DNA from: Parelaphostrongylus tenuis
Taxonomy: Eukaryota > Nematoda > Chromadorea > Rhabditida > Metastrongylidae
Length of the DNA: 64,000 bases
NCBI GenBank assembly: GCA_019055375.1
Contig: JAHQIW010000099.1
Coordinates: 1 to 64,000, forward strand
Reading direction: 5' to 3'
Shown here: positions 1 to 10,700 of the stretch, piece after piece
Numbering within the stretch: the first letter of the stretch is position 1
Layout of the letters: the number at the start of each line of letters is the position of its first letter
The notes under the pieces: generated by a model
Told to the model about the DNA's origin: nothing
Database searches by the model: none
The model's input: the letters and a program-made list of their open reading frames with translations, nothing else
Translations under genes and position numbers: made by a program

Positions 1-3000
1 GTCTAACCTAGCATGGCCGGAACACGAATCATGTTACCGCAATGGTGTCCGGTGTTCTCGTAGCCGCAGGTCTATGATATCTCCATCCTTGGCCCCTTTC
101 GGCAGTATTTCGATATAAAGGAACACTGCCTCCAGACGGTGATTCTCCATCCTGAACAGCTACATCTGTTCGTTTAACAAACCTACTAGCTCCTCGCGCA
201 TCGCCGGCAGGAACGCCCGACAGTAGCCAGGGAGGCCTGTCCGAGACTAATATACACGGTACGATCGCTGTCTCGGGTGTTGTTTTGCATATAAGCCCCC
301 GTGGCGCCGATCAAAGTACGTATAAGGGAGCTATTAAGTCGCCTGATGCGCGGTGCACATATCGTTGTTAACAGCAATCACACGAATTACCTACTCAATT
401 AAGCCGCCAGTATCGAGCCGGCTTATATCTCAACCAAGCACTGTTGTCAAAGCTCGCCGAATCGTATAACACGAAGGAGATGTCATTCACTGCGGAGCGA
501 CTCGACATCCACTCCAATCGAGGTTGGTCATAGACCAGTCAGCCCATCTACGGGGGTTCTATTACCGCCGCTTGCCTGGCCCTGTTGCAGTACTAACCGT
601 GCAAGACCTACAGGTCCGACTCCAAGATATACCAACTACGTTCGTACCCAGTCAAGGATGGAAATAGATTGCCTCGTCCCGTTTCGCGTTGGGCAATCGG
701 ACGTTCCCTCGATCGGAGAATTGGGCCACGCCCTTTTGTTATGGTGGACAAACTATTGTTCTCGCCTCCATTGTCAACCCCACGTACGGGAAGCCGAATG
801 CCCCAAGACTGCACCGGCCATAAGTTCCCTCCTCGTTTTCCGAAGAGGATTATGGTGATACCATTCCGAATGAGGCCTTCTTACAGCCTTTATAGGCAAA
901 TCGTTTTTACCATTGTAGAAACGGCGAGCCCTCTCAGGAGTGAACTGTCCGACCAGAAAGCGAACGCTACACAGTTCGCTTCACTGAAACCAACCCACTA
1001 AGGCACGCCTATCAAGTATGTTCGTATCAGCGGAGACCTACATGCAGTACAAGAGCGTCTGGCCCGACTTGGTTAGACTCGTTCTCTCTCATCTACGATT
1101 GGACACAGTTTACCAGTGGCTCGGTGTTGTAGGAGTTTCCAGAGTATACTTATTCCTTGGGGAGGGTTGGTGTACCCACCTGGAGGGACAAAGTGAATTC
1201 CCTGGAACTAGGGAGTTTTTCTAGACCGCCTTCGGACCCAACATAGGCATTTTAGTTATTGAAATCACTATTTAACCAGCACGTGACACATCTGCGCATT
1301 GTATGGCTTAGGTCAGGAAGTACTCTTGACTATAGCACTCACAAAACCATGCGGTCCCTTCGTGGTAGGGCGAAGCAATATAGGGCCTGTCGATAGCAAT
1401 GCACGTAAGACTGACGAATAACATGACCGGCCCACGCATCGTTTGGCCAAAAGGAATTGTATCCTGACCCCAGGGGCTCCTCCGACACCGGGTAATATCA
1501 GATTGGGGGTGGCACAGTGCATACCACCTTATATATTTGAACCAGGAACGTGCCAATCCCACGATCGACTCTAATGGAGGGCCCATAATAACGCATCGAC
1601 AATGCTACACCCTTAACCAACTGTATTCTCTGAGCTAGACGACTGACCGGATAATGAACTGCGTTTCGTCAGAGCATATCGACCAGCGTAGGGTATTACG
1701 AAACTTATCATATCTCCGCGAATCCTGTGTGCACCGCTAGAAGGCCGGACAGAATACGTTCTCCACGACTCCCTTCCGACGCAGTCCATATATGTGACGC
1801 TATGTTATTATGGTACATCGCCGTATTGCACACCCGAGGGTGGACAAGGGGTACCTAATCCCGAGAATTCACCGACACCTAGTTCTATAATATCACGTAT
1901 TGCTAGTTACAACAGTATGCGTTCTTGTACAATTAGTGCACTACTGGTTGTAGAAGCTGTCCTGGTTTCTGGTATGTACCGATCCCGACGAAACGATCGT
2001 AATGGATATAGCACGTACCCGGCGAAGGCCGGGTAGCCCCTCCGCCAACCGCGAATTATCCCTAGTGGGTGGCATACTGACCTTTTCGCGTCGCTTGCTA
2101 GCTCAAAAGTCGAAACGTTCCCACCCCAGATACCAAGAGATAGATTAGGGGGTGTTTGCTAAAAGCCCGGGCGGTCCAAAGCAACTTCTGATAGGAAGTC
2201 GCCTATAACGATTCATTGCGATAACCGCCTCAAACGACGAGACTGTTGCTCATCTAGGCGGCGGTTGCACAAGTCACCGATCTCTTTTCCTGTTTGCTCA
2301 TACCTCCGCCCAACACAGCGCACTGCAGCTTTATGTCGCCCCGAAAATACTCCACTAAATTGTTTTTTTGACAGATGAAGGAACCTGGTTTCCGTCGACT
2401 AGTGCCATAGTCGCTGGGTCCACTACCATATAAAACTCCCCCACAATGCTACAGCCATGAAACTTCGTCTATTGTTTGACAGTAACGGCACCCCATCGCA
2501 CTGTCACAGCTATCTATCAGGAGCCCGTGGGGTTCGGTTTCGGTATCGATTTCAGAACGACTTCCTATAAACGGTCCCACGACAGCCGCTGGCCCCCCGT
2601 CCACCTGAACGTCTCGCGCCCCGACGCCCCCAAGGTAGCGTCAAAGGAGTGACGAAAGAAACATACCGTTGAACTTCTCAGAGTGTGTCACGGACTCGAG
2701 CGCCAGACCTGACATGCTAATTTACAACATAGTTCACGCACTCAGAGAATACCACCGCCAGCCAATTTGAGAGCGACGGGCTCGAGAACACTCCGGTATA
2801 GTTGCACCCATAGTGACCGAGTTTTTTTTTTTTTTTCAGCAATATACAGCTCGGACTCGTTGGCTAGCCGTAGAGTCCCCCATTCCCTGGCTTTCTCCCT
2901 TTTCTAACCTTTGTGGTAATTAATACTAATGCCTGTGTAATTCCCCCCAAGCCAGCTGCTCGTATACTCGCTTAGCACCTTGCCGTACGCCATACTTCCC

Positions 3001-3600
3001 CCCACCCCCCCCCACAATAGTGTGGTGCGACAAGCATCGACGCGTTTTGGTCGCATAGAACCGTGCCTAAGTCCGACAGCCAGCTATGGCCCCGCCGCTC
3101 GCCGCGAGACTCGCATAATGCCCCTACGCAGGGGGCTTCCTACATCCATAAGGGGCCATGCTTGTATAGGAGCCCTGGAAATTGTCGCGCGTCATTCGGG
3201 CTTGAGCAGGAGCGTTTCGATCTCCGACAATGGGGGAAGTGTCTCGGGCGGACCTTTGTTGTTATTTTTCCCAACAGTGAGCGTCTACTCCTTAAAACGT
3301 CCCGCGTTGTGCTTGGAGCGTGACTCTTTCACCGCTACGCGCATCACACCTCATGTCGGGACGACCGCCCCCACGAGCCCAGACGACACGCATCTGAGTA
3401 TATCTTCACGCGGACCACTGGCATATGTTGATTCTCGTATGATCTCATTATGCTTGCTCCTTTCATATAGCAACAGACCCGCAGCCTGCATTCGACCAGC
3501 CTTCCATGATTCACACGTTATGTTACCATTTCCACTATGTATCACTAGTGTGTGTTTTTGCAATATATACAGAGGGGGAGCACACCTGTCACACGACAAT
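1..3600. other. Compositionally anomalous block without recognisable genes
   Basis: This stretch has near-equal base usage and frequent CpG, and lacks the A/T-rich texture, SINE-like repeats and splice-site-bounded exons of everything to its right. Its open frames (up to 208 codons, 2980-3606) show no family motif, no coding bias and no splice context. A 16-base T run (2821-2836) and a C-rich tract (2998-3013) are the only simple sequence. It could be an assembly or scaffolding artefact, contamination, or very diverged native DNA. The absence of long dense frames argues against bacterial coding DNA. The transition lies between about 3600 and 3960. Confidence 0.6.
2821..2836. repeat. 16-base poly-T tract
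   Basis: A single uninterrupted T run inside the anomalous block. A uniform random sequence of 3.6 kb would almost never contain it, which weighs against the block being simple computer-generated filler. Confidence 0.9.
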
Positions 3601-4360
3601 AAGTAAATGAGACATAACGAGACGATGACTATTTGACACGGCTAGCGTTTTACGAGTCATTACATGTCCATGTTAATCTTATACATAATTCGTCGTCATA
3701 TTTTTGTTATGGACACACACACAACGTTGTAAGAGTTTTGAGGAAGAAGGCTGCCAGGTTTTTGCCAGCAGAGAGCGACTGAATGACATAAGCAGTAGCA
3801 CACAGTTTCAATTTACTGCACACACGCTTAACGCAAATCTGTTCGTGTTGTCCCACTAGACCATGCTAACAATTGCCGATATCCGCGCGGCCGGGAGTTA
3901 CATCTAGCCGATGAGGATATAGGAGGAGAAGTACAGTTCTGCATTTATGTTTCCTTGTGAACGTTGGTCGGGAATCGGTAAACATTTTTCATTGTTTTTA
4001 CTAAAATAGTTCTACAAATTGAAAAATAAAGTCAAAATTTAAAAATGAATTCAAAAAATTCGCCTTCCGTCTCGTCGGATGTCAAGCGACTCCTTGGTTC
4101 TCTTGAAATTTTCTTATCACATTTGTTTTTCCTTCTTTCCTCAATTCGGACGACCCCGTCATCACAATTCGTTGTTCGGATCGATCCCAGTACCTCTTGC
4201 GTTCCAATCGTTCGATCGTCTTCCTGGATCCTCCATAAAACCCTTCAACAATTTCACGTGTTGCTTTGAATGCGCTGCTTGAGGATCTCTTCTTTCTTAT
4301 GGATGTTGTAAAATGCTGGTTGAGGCGAGACGTTCTCGAAGGCGTTTTTTGCTCTGTTGC
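3601..4360. other. Gene-free transition region
   Basis: A/T content rises through this stretch. A frame starting at 4045 (+) could be a first exon of the downstream zinc-finger gene, but no convincing donor was found. Most of 4120-4300 resembles the tail of the family C SINE-like repeat (shared 'cggatc...agta' and 'gcgttcaat' phrases with 4510-4570). Confidence 0.4.
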
Positions 4361-4368
4361 AAAATAAA

Positions 4369-4455
4369 AAATGGTGGCAGGAATCGAACTAACGCAGGCC
4401 TCCTTATCACTGTGCTCACGAACTCATCGCATCATTAACCACTGCGCTACATTTT
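4369..4455 (-). repeat. tRNA-like element (SINE head)
   Basis: Read on the minus strand, the sequence has an A-box-like segment (TAGCGCAGTGGTTAA), a B-box-like GTTCGATTCC and partly complementary ends (AAAATG / CATTTT). The length and extra arm resemble a class II tRNA, but the cloverleaf is imperfect and it lies in repeat-rich DNA. A tRNA-derived SINE or pseudogene is more likely than a functional tRNA gene. Confidence 0.4.
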
Positions 4456-4490
4456 CCTCTCTGTACTAATGACACTTTTCAGACACTCTA

Positions 4491-4745
4491 TTGATCCCTC
4501 TTCACAGTGTTTTCCTTTTTTCCATTGTCCGGATCCCAGTACTTCTGGCATTCAATCCGTTTATTTGTCTTCTTATTAAATATCGTAGAATACTCTGGCA
4601 GAGTGAGTCTCCTTGCAATTTCGAGGATAGCCTGGCTATTGCGTTCCATAGGGTGTTCGTTGTTGACCGCAGGAGAGAGCTGGGGTCAAGCTCGGTTTCA
4701 CGTGCGCAGTGGCGAGCATAACAACCACTCGGCCACGGTGCCCCC
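4491..4745 (-). repeat. SINE-like repeat, family C
   Basis: One of six related copies in the window (also 12985-13090, 21784-22000, 22868-23045, 32160-32340, 62030-62260). The copies share a GC-rich tRNA-like head (CGCAGTGG...CGAGTGGTTG in sense orientation), a middle phrase around 'tggaacgccatagccag' and a tail near 'ggatcccagta'. The head resembles a Ser/Leu-type tRNA. Confidence 0.55.
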
Positions 4746-5017
4746 TGTACTAATGATAATGGTGAATTAGAGTAGTAGTGATTGATATTTTACGAACCAA
4801 GGAGACAGCAGAGTGCTCCAAATGGAATGTTGTTTTTTAGAGAGTGTGAGGCAATAAGCATCTTTGAAAATGTAGTTCTTCGGCTAAAAAAAAATTATTT
4901 CACCACTAAATTTGGGGATAAAATCTCGCTTACGTCGTTAGAGATCGGAATCTTCTCCATCCGGCACTTCTCTCCGCTCTTTGGAAATCTCTTGCTTATT
5001 AAAACATCAATATGAAG

Positions 5018-5092
5018 GCGTCAGTAGTGCAACGGGTTAGATCTCGCGCTGCCGGATGGAGTGAGATGAGGGTTCGAATCCCAGCTGACGCA
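5018..5092 (+). repeat. tRNA-like repeat, family A, sense copy
   Basis: A 75-base segment with complementary ends (GCGTCAG / CTGACGC), a D-arm-like segment and a T-arm loop GGGTTCGAATCCC. The anticodon arm is irregular. The same unit recurs at 5328-5406, 6438-6600, 12691-12868, 33255-33312 and 49941-50024, each flanked by the phrase 'tgcaaaaac', so it is a dispersed tRNA-derived element rather than a working tRNA gene. Confidence 0.55.
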
Positions 5093-5327
5093 ACAGTTTT
5101 TGCACATTGTTCTGCATTATTATGGATATCTGTAATATCAATACTGTCAAGAAAATGACTACGATAAAAGGAAAACTAAACTTATTATTGATGAGAAGCT
5201 TGTCTACTACATCAGATTGCATTATAATCGTAAAAGGCAGCTGCCTCCCCGTTTTTTTTTCGTTAAATTTCGAACAGATCAGACATTACAAATACACCCA
5301 ATGATATAGAGTAGTGTGCAAAACTTC

Positions 5328-5406
5328 TGCGTCAGCCGGGACTCGAACCCGCATCTCACTCTGTTCAGTGGCCCGTGCTCTCTAATCCGTTACGCTACCG
5401 ACACCT
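5328..5406 (-). repeat. tRNA-like repeat, family A, antisense copy
   Basis: A reverse-orientation relative of 5018-5092, with T-arm GGGTTCGAGTCCC on the minus strand and the same adjacent 'gtgcaaaac' phrase. The two copies converge tail to tail and form an interrupted inverted repeat about 390 bp across. Confidence 0.55.
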
Positions 5407-5705
5407 GTTTTGCTACTACTCTTTCTACGCTACAACGCAAGTTCAGATATTGGTTTCTTCACCCACCACTTTTCAGGTTGCATCCGTTGAGAATAAGCCT
5501 CGATCGTTATGTGGAGACGTCATCGTGGGCGATTCGTTGTGCTTCGGCAACTGAGCCAAGTGCCCTGTTTCTTGGAGAGGTCGGCTCCGACGAGGCGATC
5601 AACTGGATTTCCACGTTCCAGCGATTGTGCTCGTCTTCGTATTCGGACACGAGGTTCGGTCCACAGAAGTGTTATTTTTGCTTTTCTTTTGGACTTTTTT
5701 TGGGT

Positions 5706-6030
5706 ACTTATAGGTTAGACGGCGATAAATGAATGTTCGACCTCATTCGCTGGACAAGAGCTGTCTATATAGGAGCGTTAGTAATCATTCGAAAGCATAA
5801 ATTCCCGGCTACAGCCCCACGTGGTCGTTTTTTTCACAACTCCCTTTTATAACGTTGTAAAATCCACGATAAGATCATGTTTCACGCGACTACGCGTCTC
5901 TTGATCTCGCTTATATTTTCGCTGGACAAAACTCCTTCCTTAGTGTGCTGGTACTTTTTCGATAGCAAAAATCTCGAAGAACTCAAAAATATGATTGCTT
6001 TTTGGAAAATCTCTTTTAATCGCGCTGTAG
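5706..6030. repeat. Dispersed A/T-rich repeat, family E2
   Basis: The phrases 'agacggcgataaatgaa' and 'aaccattcgaaagc' and the general layout recur at 6660-6835 (inverted), 38480-38640 and 39070-39220. No coding capacity is seen. It is probably a non-autonomous DNA element. Confidence 0.4.
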
Positions 6031-6437
6031 GAAAAGAAACATTTGTGTTTTAAATCTCACCGGACAGCTTTTTTTGAAACTATTAGTAAACATTCGATGG
6101 CGTCGGTTCCAGTGATTTCAACGCTGGCGGTTATTTTCTGGGAAAGGCGATTGGACTGCATTCGTAGCAGGGAAAATAAGGTCGAGATTTCACATATTTG
6201 GCGAACTTGTATACCGGCTATTCTGCGTGTGGAGGCGGGGCGATCGATCGACGCAGGTTGAATATGTGTGGTGCAACTTGCATTCAGTTGGAAATTTTTC
6301 TCCGCTTCTAAAGAAACTTCATACACAAACGATTGTCTCAGATACTAGGGGATTTCTTCTCTGCAGATTCATATGCTTTTTGTCCTTCCAGCGAATTGTA
6401 AGGGAGAGAAAAATGATGGTGCGCGGAGGGTGTGAAG

Positions 6438-6600
6438 ATACCCAATATGTGGAGTGCTGTGCAAAAACGTTTGCGTCAGCCGGGATTCGAACCCAGATCT
6501 CACTCTTTCCGGGAGCGTATGCTAACCGTTGCACTACCGATCTGGGTTCGAATCCCGGCTGGACGCAAACGTTTTTGCACAGCACTCCACATTTGGGTAT
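6438..6600. repeat. Foldback element built from tRNA-like sequence, family A
   Basis: The outer ends read 'tacccaatatgtggagtgct' and its complement. Two arms of about 50 bases, each containing the T-arm GGATTCGAACCCAGATC or its reverse complement, face each other across a spacer of about 40 bases. The whole unit can fold into one long hairpin. A second, more diverged example is at 12691-12868. Confidence 0.7.
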
Positions 6601-7059
6601 GCTATAACATCATACCACTGCAAGTGGCAATCAAAATAGAAAGAATTTAGACTGGTGTGAAGATAATTTTATTTTGAATTTAACAGCATTATGAGAGGGT
6701 GTTTTGGAAAACCGACCACTTGGATCTGTAGGCAGAGATTTAAGCTTTCAAATGTTTATTAATGCTCTTATGAAAAGTTTTTGTCAAGCGAAACGGATCG
6801 GTTTTCATTTATCGCCGTCTGACACATAGATATCCTTTCTTTGTTAGTTGTTTTGTTTGTTTGTTTGCTGCTTGATCTAGATATATTTTTTTAATTTACT
6901 GCTCTTTAGCAGTAGTATGATGTTATAAATGAACTCCCAAGAATTTGGAGATATATGAAAACATTTGTCTCGAAACGAACGTTAAACTCTAGTTCCACCC
7001 AGCTCAGGGGCGCAGCATGCTGTCGCTACACCAACGCCACAGTGGGAGCCTCCCCCCCC

Positions 7060-7125
7060 ATATGGGTGAAACTCAGATTCAGATTGCCTGGGGTCGGAAA
7101 TTGTGCATACCACTCAGCATCTTTA
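7060..7125 (+). repeat. tRNA-like SINE family B, partial
   Basis: The 3' half of the family B unit (tatgggtgaaac...cctggggtcg), next to an inverted A-box-like piece at 7020-7045. It belongs to the cluster of family B fragments at 7.0-7.5 kb. Confidence 0.4.
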
Positions 7126-7209
7126 GATGTTTTTTCTTTCAAGATTCTTTATGTTTTTACTGATTTTTCGCAGTGCTATGATGTTTCCAATACCCTAAGA
7201 GAATTGAGT

Positions 7210-7525
7210 GGGAAGCAAAAATCTACCTCAGGCGAGGTTGAACCTGCGTTTCACCCGTACCGGCGGCGCGCGCTACCACTACACGACATAGGCGCCGTTT
7301 GGGCACCACTTACCACTCTCTTTTATAAAGGAACCACAGACGTATTATTAAACACTCAAACATATTATGATAGTGATAACATTGAATATTACGTCCGCGG
7401 CACATCTATGTAAGGGGGGGGGGGTGGTAAGTGGTGGCGAAGCGGCGCCTCGGTGTGTAGTGGTAGGACGCGCCGTCGGTACACCTGAAACGCGGGTTCG
7501 ACCCCCGCCTGAGGTCGGAGTTTTG
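7210..7525. repeat. Inverted pair of tRNA-like SINEs, family B
   Basis: A minus copy (about 7214-7308) and a plus copy (about 7431-7525) are mirror images around 7370. Each has an A-box-like GTGTAGTGGTAG, a B-box-like GGTTCGACCCC (or GGTTCAACCTC) and a CCTGAGGT end, and the inner edges 'accacttaccac' / 'gtggtaagtggt' also pair. Related single copies occur at 9718-9805, 23226-23310, 36455-36545 and 59037-59113. Confidence 0.65.
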
Positions 7526-7653
7526 CTTTTCGCTCAACTCGCTCAGGTGTTATTTGCTTTTTATTCGTTTGTTTTGTTTGTTTGGTATTTTGCTTTGTTT
7601 ATTTCAAAGCTCAGCAATATTGTTTTGTTTACATCACTATTGTACAATTTCAG

Positions 7654-7798
7654 ATTGGTAGCTGTTCGTATTGAATCTGTGAATGAGAATTTTCTTCTTG
7701 TTTGCGATCATGACGGTGCTGTACGACGACTTGTACTGCGAAAACCCAATGATCGCGAGTTGAATCAGCATCTGTTTTCCGTAATCGATGAGGAGAAG
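7654..7798 (+). CDS. Zinc-finger gene, first recovered exon
   Basis: Acceptor 'acaatttcag' is followed by a frame ending IDEEK. The donor is the weak 'gtgtag'; reading through it hits a stop at once, which supports splicing there. Phase matches the next exon. It contains no finger and is mixed-charge. Confidence 0.65.
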
Positions 7799-10700
7799 GT
7801 GTAGTTTTTCATGTCGTTGCTGACTTTGTCGAATTAACTTTGGAATGACCCCGCTATCTCCAGTCATTTTCAACCCCCTCAAAGACAAGGCCTTCTTGCT
7901 TTCTTCTCAGACTTTCCAGTAGTCATTCGATAGCTTCAATCTCGGCGATTTGGAAGGTATTTCTGGTTCCTGAAAAGGCCTTGTTAGTGCGCTGTAGCAG
8001 CGAAAATAAGATTACGTTTCACATCCGGCGTGTATTATCGCCAGTCTCTTGAATCGCGTTACATGCGTCGATCTCAAGGTCGCCTTGTAAGAGCCCAACT
8101 TCCGTCATTTTAATTAAAGATTCTTTATTCGTTTTATAGAAATGTCAAGGTTTTTCATATTAGAATCGTAAGAAAGGCTTCGTTCTAGTCGCTGTATATG
8201 CTTAGATTCTATTTCCATGTTGAACTCCCAATAAATTCGCTACAAAGCGTAAGCAATGAGCTAACTTCTTGAAGTGCGGAAAGTAATTTCTCTCTAGCTT
8301 TTCCGCTCTAGTAAAGAGCTTCTTCGGAAATCAAATTTAACTTTAGAATTACCAAAATTTATGCTGCCAAATAGCTCTCAGAAGTCTGTCGAAAAACCGT
8401 GCACAAACTACAGCCAAGCAAAAAAATTTGCACTTCGAGTGTGAAACTTAATCTTATTTCCGCCGCTAAAGCGCTCTCAGAAGGCTTTTCCACGGAAGCT
8501 ATAATATTGAAGTCGTTGCGATTGAAGCTGTCACGTAATTAGTCAAATTCTGAGGAGGGAACGAAATAGACCTTGACCCTGAGGAGTTGAAAAGTTGGCT
8601 CGTGGCCAGAGTGGATTGGTAGTGCTTGGTGCGTACTTGATCCACCCACGCTTTCCGACAATCGAAAATGAACTCTCCACGGAACGCTCCATTCCGGTAA
8701 TCCTTGAGATTGCGAGATCTTCCAGACGACCATTCTGCGACGTTAATGAGTAAAGGAAGTCCAAAACAAGCGCAGAATTCTAGGAACTAAGGGAATTCTA
8801 GAAGCGTTGAGATTTGCAGAATACAAATGTGGAGGCGGGTCATATAAGACGAAAAAAGTAGTTCTAGATATAGTTATATACAGAGAAACTTTCTAAGATT
8901 TAGGCTCGTTATATGGCAGAGAAAACAATACGTATCGCTACAGAGCAAAAACTTCGTGCCCTTGAAGCAGAATTCTCTCTTGTGAGTGAATGTTGCTTTC
9001 TTCAATAAGCACAATATCTGATATATTATTTCGTCCTCTAGGCCAAACAGAAGGCACAAGAGGCAAAATGGCAGGAAAAAGAGATAGAATTGCTGAAATT
9101 GCTACTTCATAAGTCTTCGCCTTCTTCTGATGTTGTTGCAGACAAAAATTCACCTAGTTGTTCGTACAGCTGTTCTAGGTACGTATGGATTTTTAACCCT
9201 TTCTTTTCTTACATATATCACTTAGGATCAGCGCGTGAGTTGATTTCCACTCACACGCTGAGAAAGTAAGAGCTACTTTCAACTTTGGGACGGCATAGTT
9301 CAACTCGAGGTAAGTTTCATCGATTGAGATAGAAATTATTAGAGTTCGCACATCTATGTAACAAATACGGATTGAGTTTCTCAGTCCTTCAAGGTGAAAT
9401 CCTGTTTTCATGGAGCCAGAAATCGTGGTGCTTCAGCCTCTTTTTTTCTGCTGTGGGATCGTGTCTCTAAAATTAAAGCAATCGAACAAGCTGTGTATTG
9501 TCCTATAGAATGCGATGTTATCCTTAGCTGCTCAGATTCTCTTGAAATTTCGAAACATTTCAGTTTCCAACATATATTATGATTTTACTGCTTTTTCGCA
9601 GTGTTATGATGTTAGATATACCTAAGAGAATTCTGTGATAAGCAGAAATTCAACCCCAGACGCAGATCTTTTATAGCCTCGATAGACAAATATTGAAAAA
9701 TGAGTGGTAGGTAAGCGATGGCCTCGGTGGTGTAGTGGTAGGATGCGCATGTGGTATGGGTGAAACGCGAGTTCATTTCTCGCCTGGGGTCGAATTTTTG
9801 CTTTCCACTTTAATCCGTTAGGTGAAAATCAATTTTTTTATCATTGTTTTTTTCGGGAACTTCAATTTTAAGCATCTGTGGAAGCCAAATAACAATTTCG
9901 AAATGCGTATACCTGCATGTAATTAGGACGATATTTCCTTCAGAGCCGGTCACCTCTTCAATTCAGATATTCTAGATTTCGAAGAAGTATCAGTGGTTCT
10001 CCACGCACTAGCTTTGGTCTTTGACTGTTGCAAAAATTTACGGGTTATACTGCTTAAACTAGAGCCTTTACAAAAGATGTGTCATGTAGTCGCGACTGAT
10101 ACACATACGTGAAAATAGCTCGTTATCATGGGGCACATGGTGGCGTAGTAATTAGAGTGCCCTGCGAAACACTATTGACTGATGGTTCGATCCCTCGCTC
10201 ATAGCTCACTAAGTCATCTATCGCAGGGTCAAAGAAATGACGCCACAACCTTTGTCTGAGAGGATAGCAGCTTTGATTTGATAGATTGGTAGGGCCGCGC
10301 GGTGTTATGGTGAAGGCTAGATGCATTCAGTCACCTTAAATGATACTTGATGAAGTTGAATTCATGGTGAATCTTTGAGGGATTGATCAACGCTCAGAGC
10401 TTTGAACTATATCTTCTTAGCTCACTGTTGATCTCTGTAGGTATTGTCGTAAATCATAAAGCAACAATGTAAATGAATGGAAGTATGCCCATTATTTTTT
10501 GAGCCACTCATGTCAGTGGTCTATTGAAGAGTGCTGACTTATAGAACCCGATACACGTGCTTCGATCTTGCGATCTTGTCAGTCGGGCAGTTACCCTTTC
10601 TCGTCTTTTGCCAATGCTGTGTGGGTGCTCCAGTCCCCGCACTAAGAGTTAGCGACGACGAACGTTTCACACTCTATGTCCAGTGAAATTATCACCGAAC

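Noticed and set aside
2980..3606. 208-codon open frame on the plus strand
   Set aside because: It lies in the anomalous block, has no motif, splice context or coding bias, and its composition looks random.
4045..4269. 74-codon frame as first exon of the zinc-finger gene
   Set aside because: No credible donor with the required phase, and most of it overlaps a family C repeat tail. Left as a possibility only.
5018..5092. Functional tRNA gene
   Set aside because: Ends pair and the T arm is good, but the anticodon arm is irregular and the unit is a dispersed repeat.
7367..7653. Upstream extension of the first zinc-finger exon
   Set aside because: The frame runs through the family B SINE and a good acceptor (7651-7653) marks the exon start.
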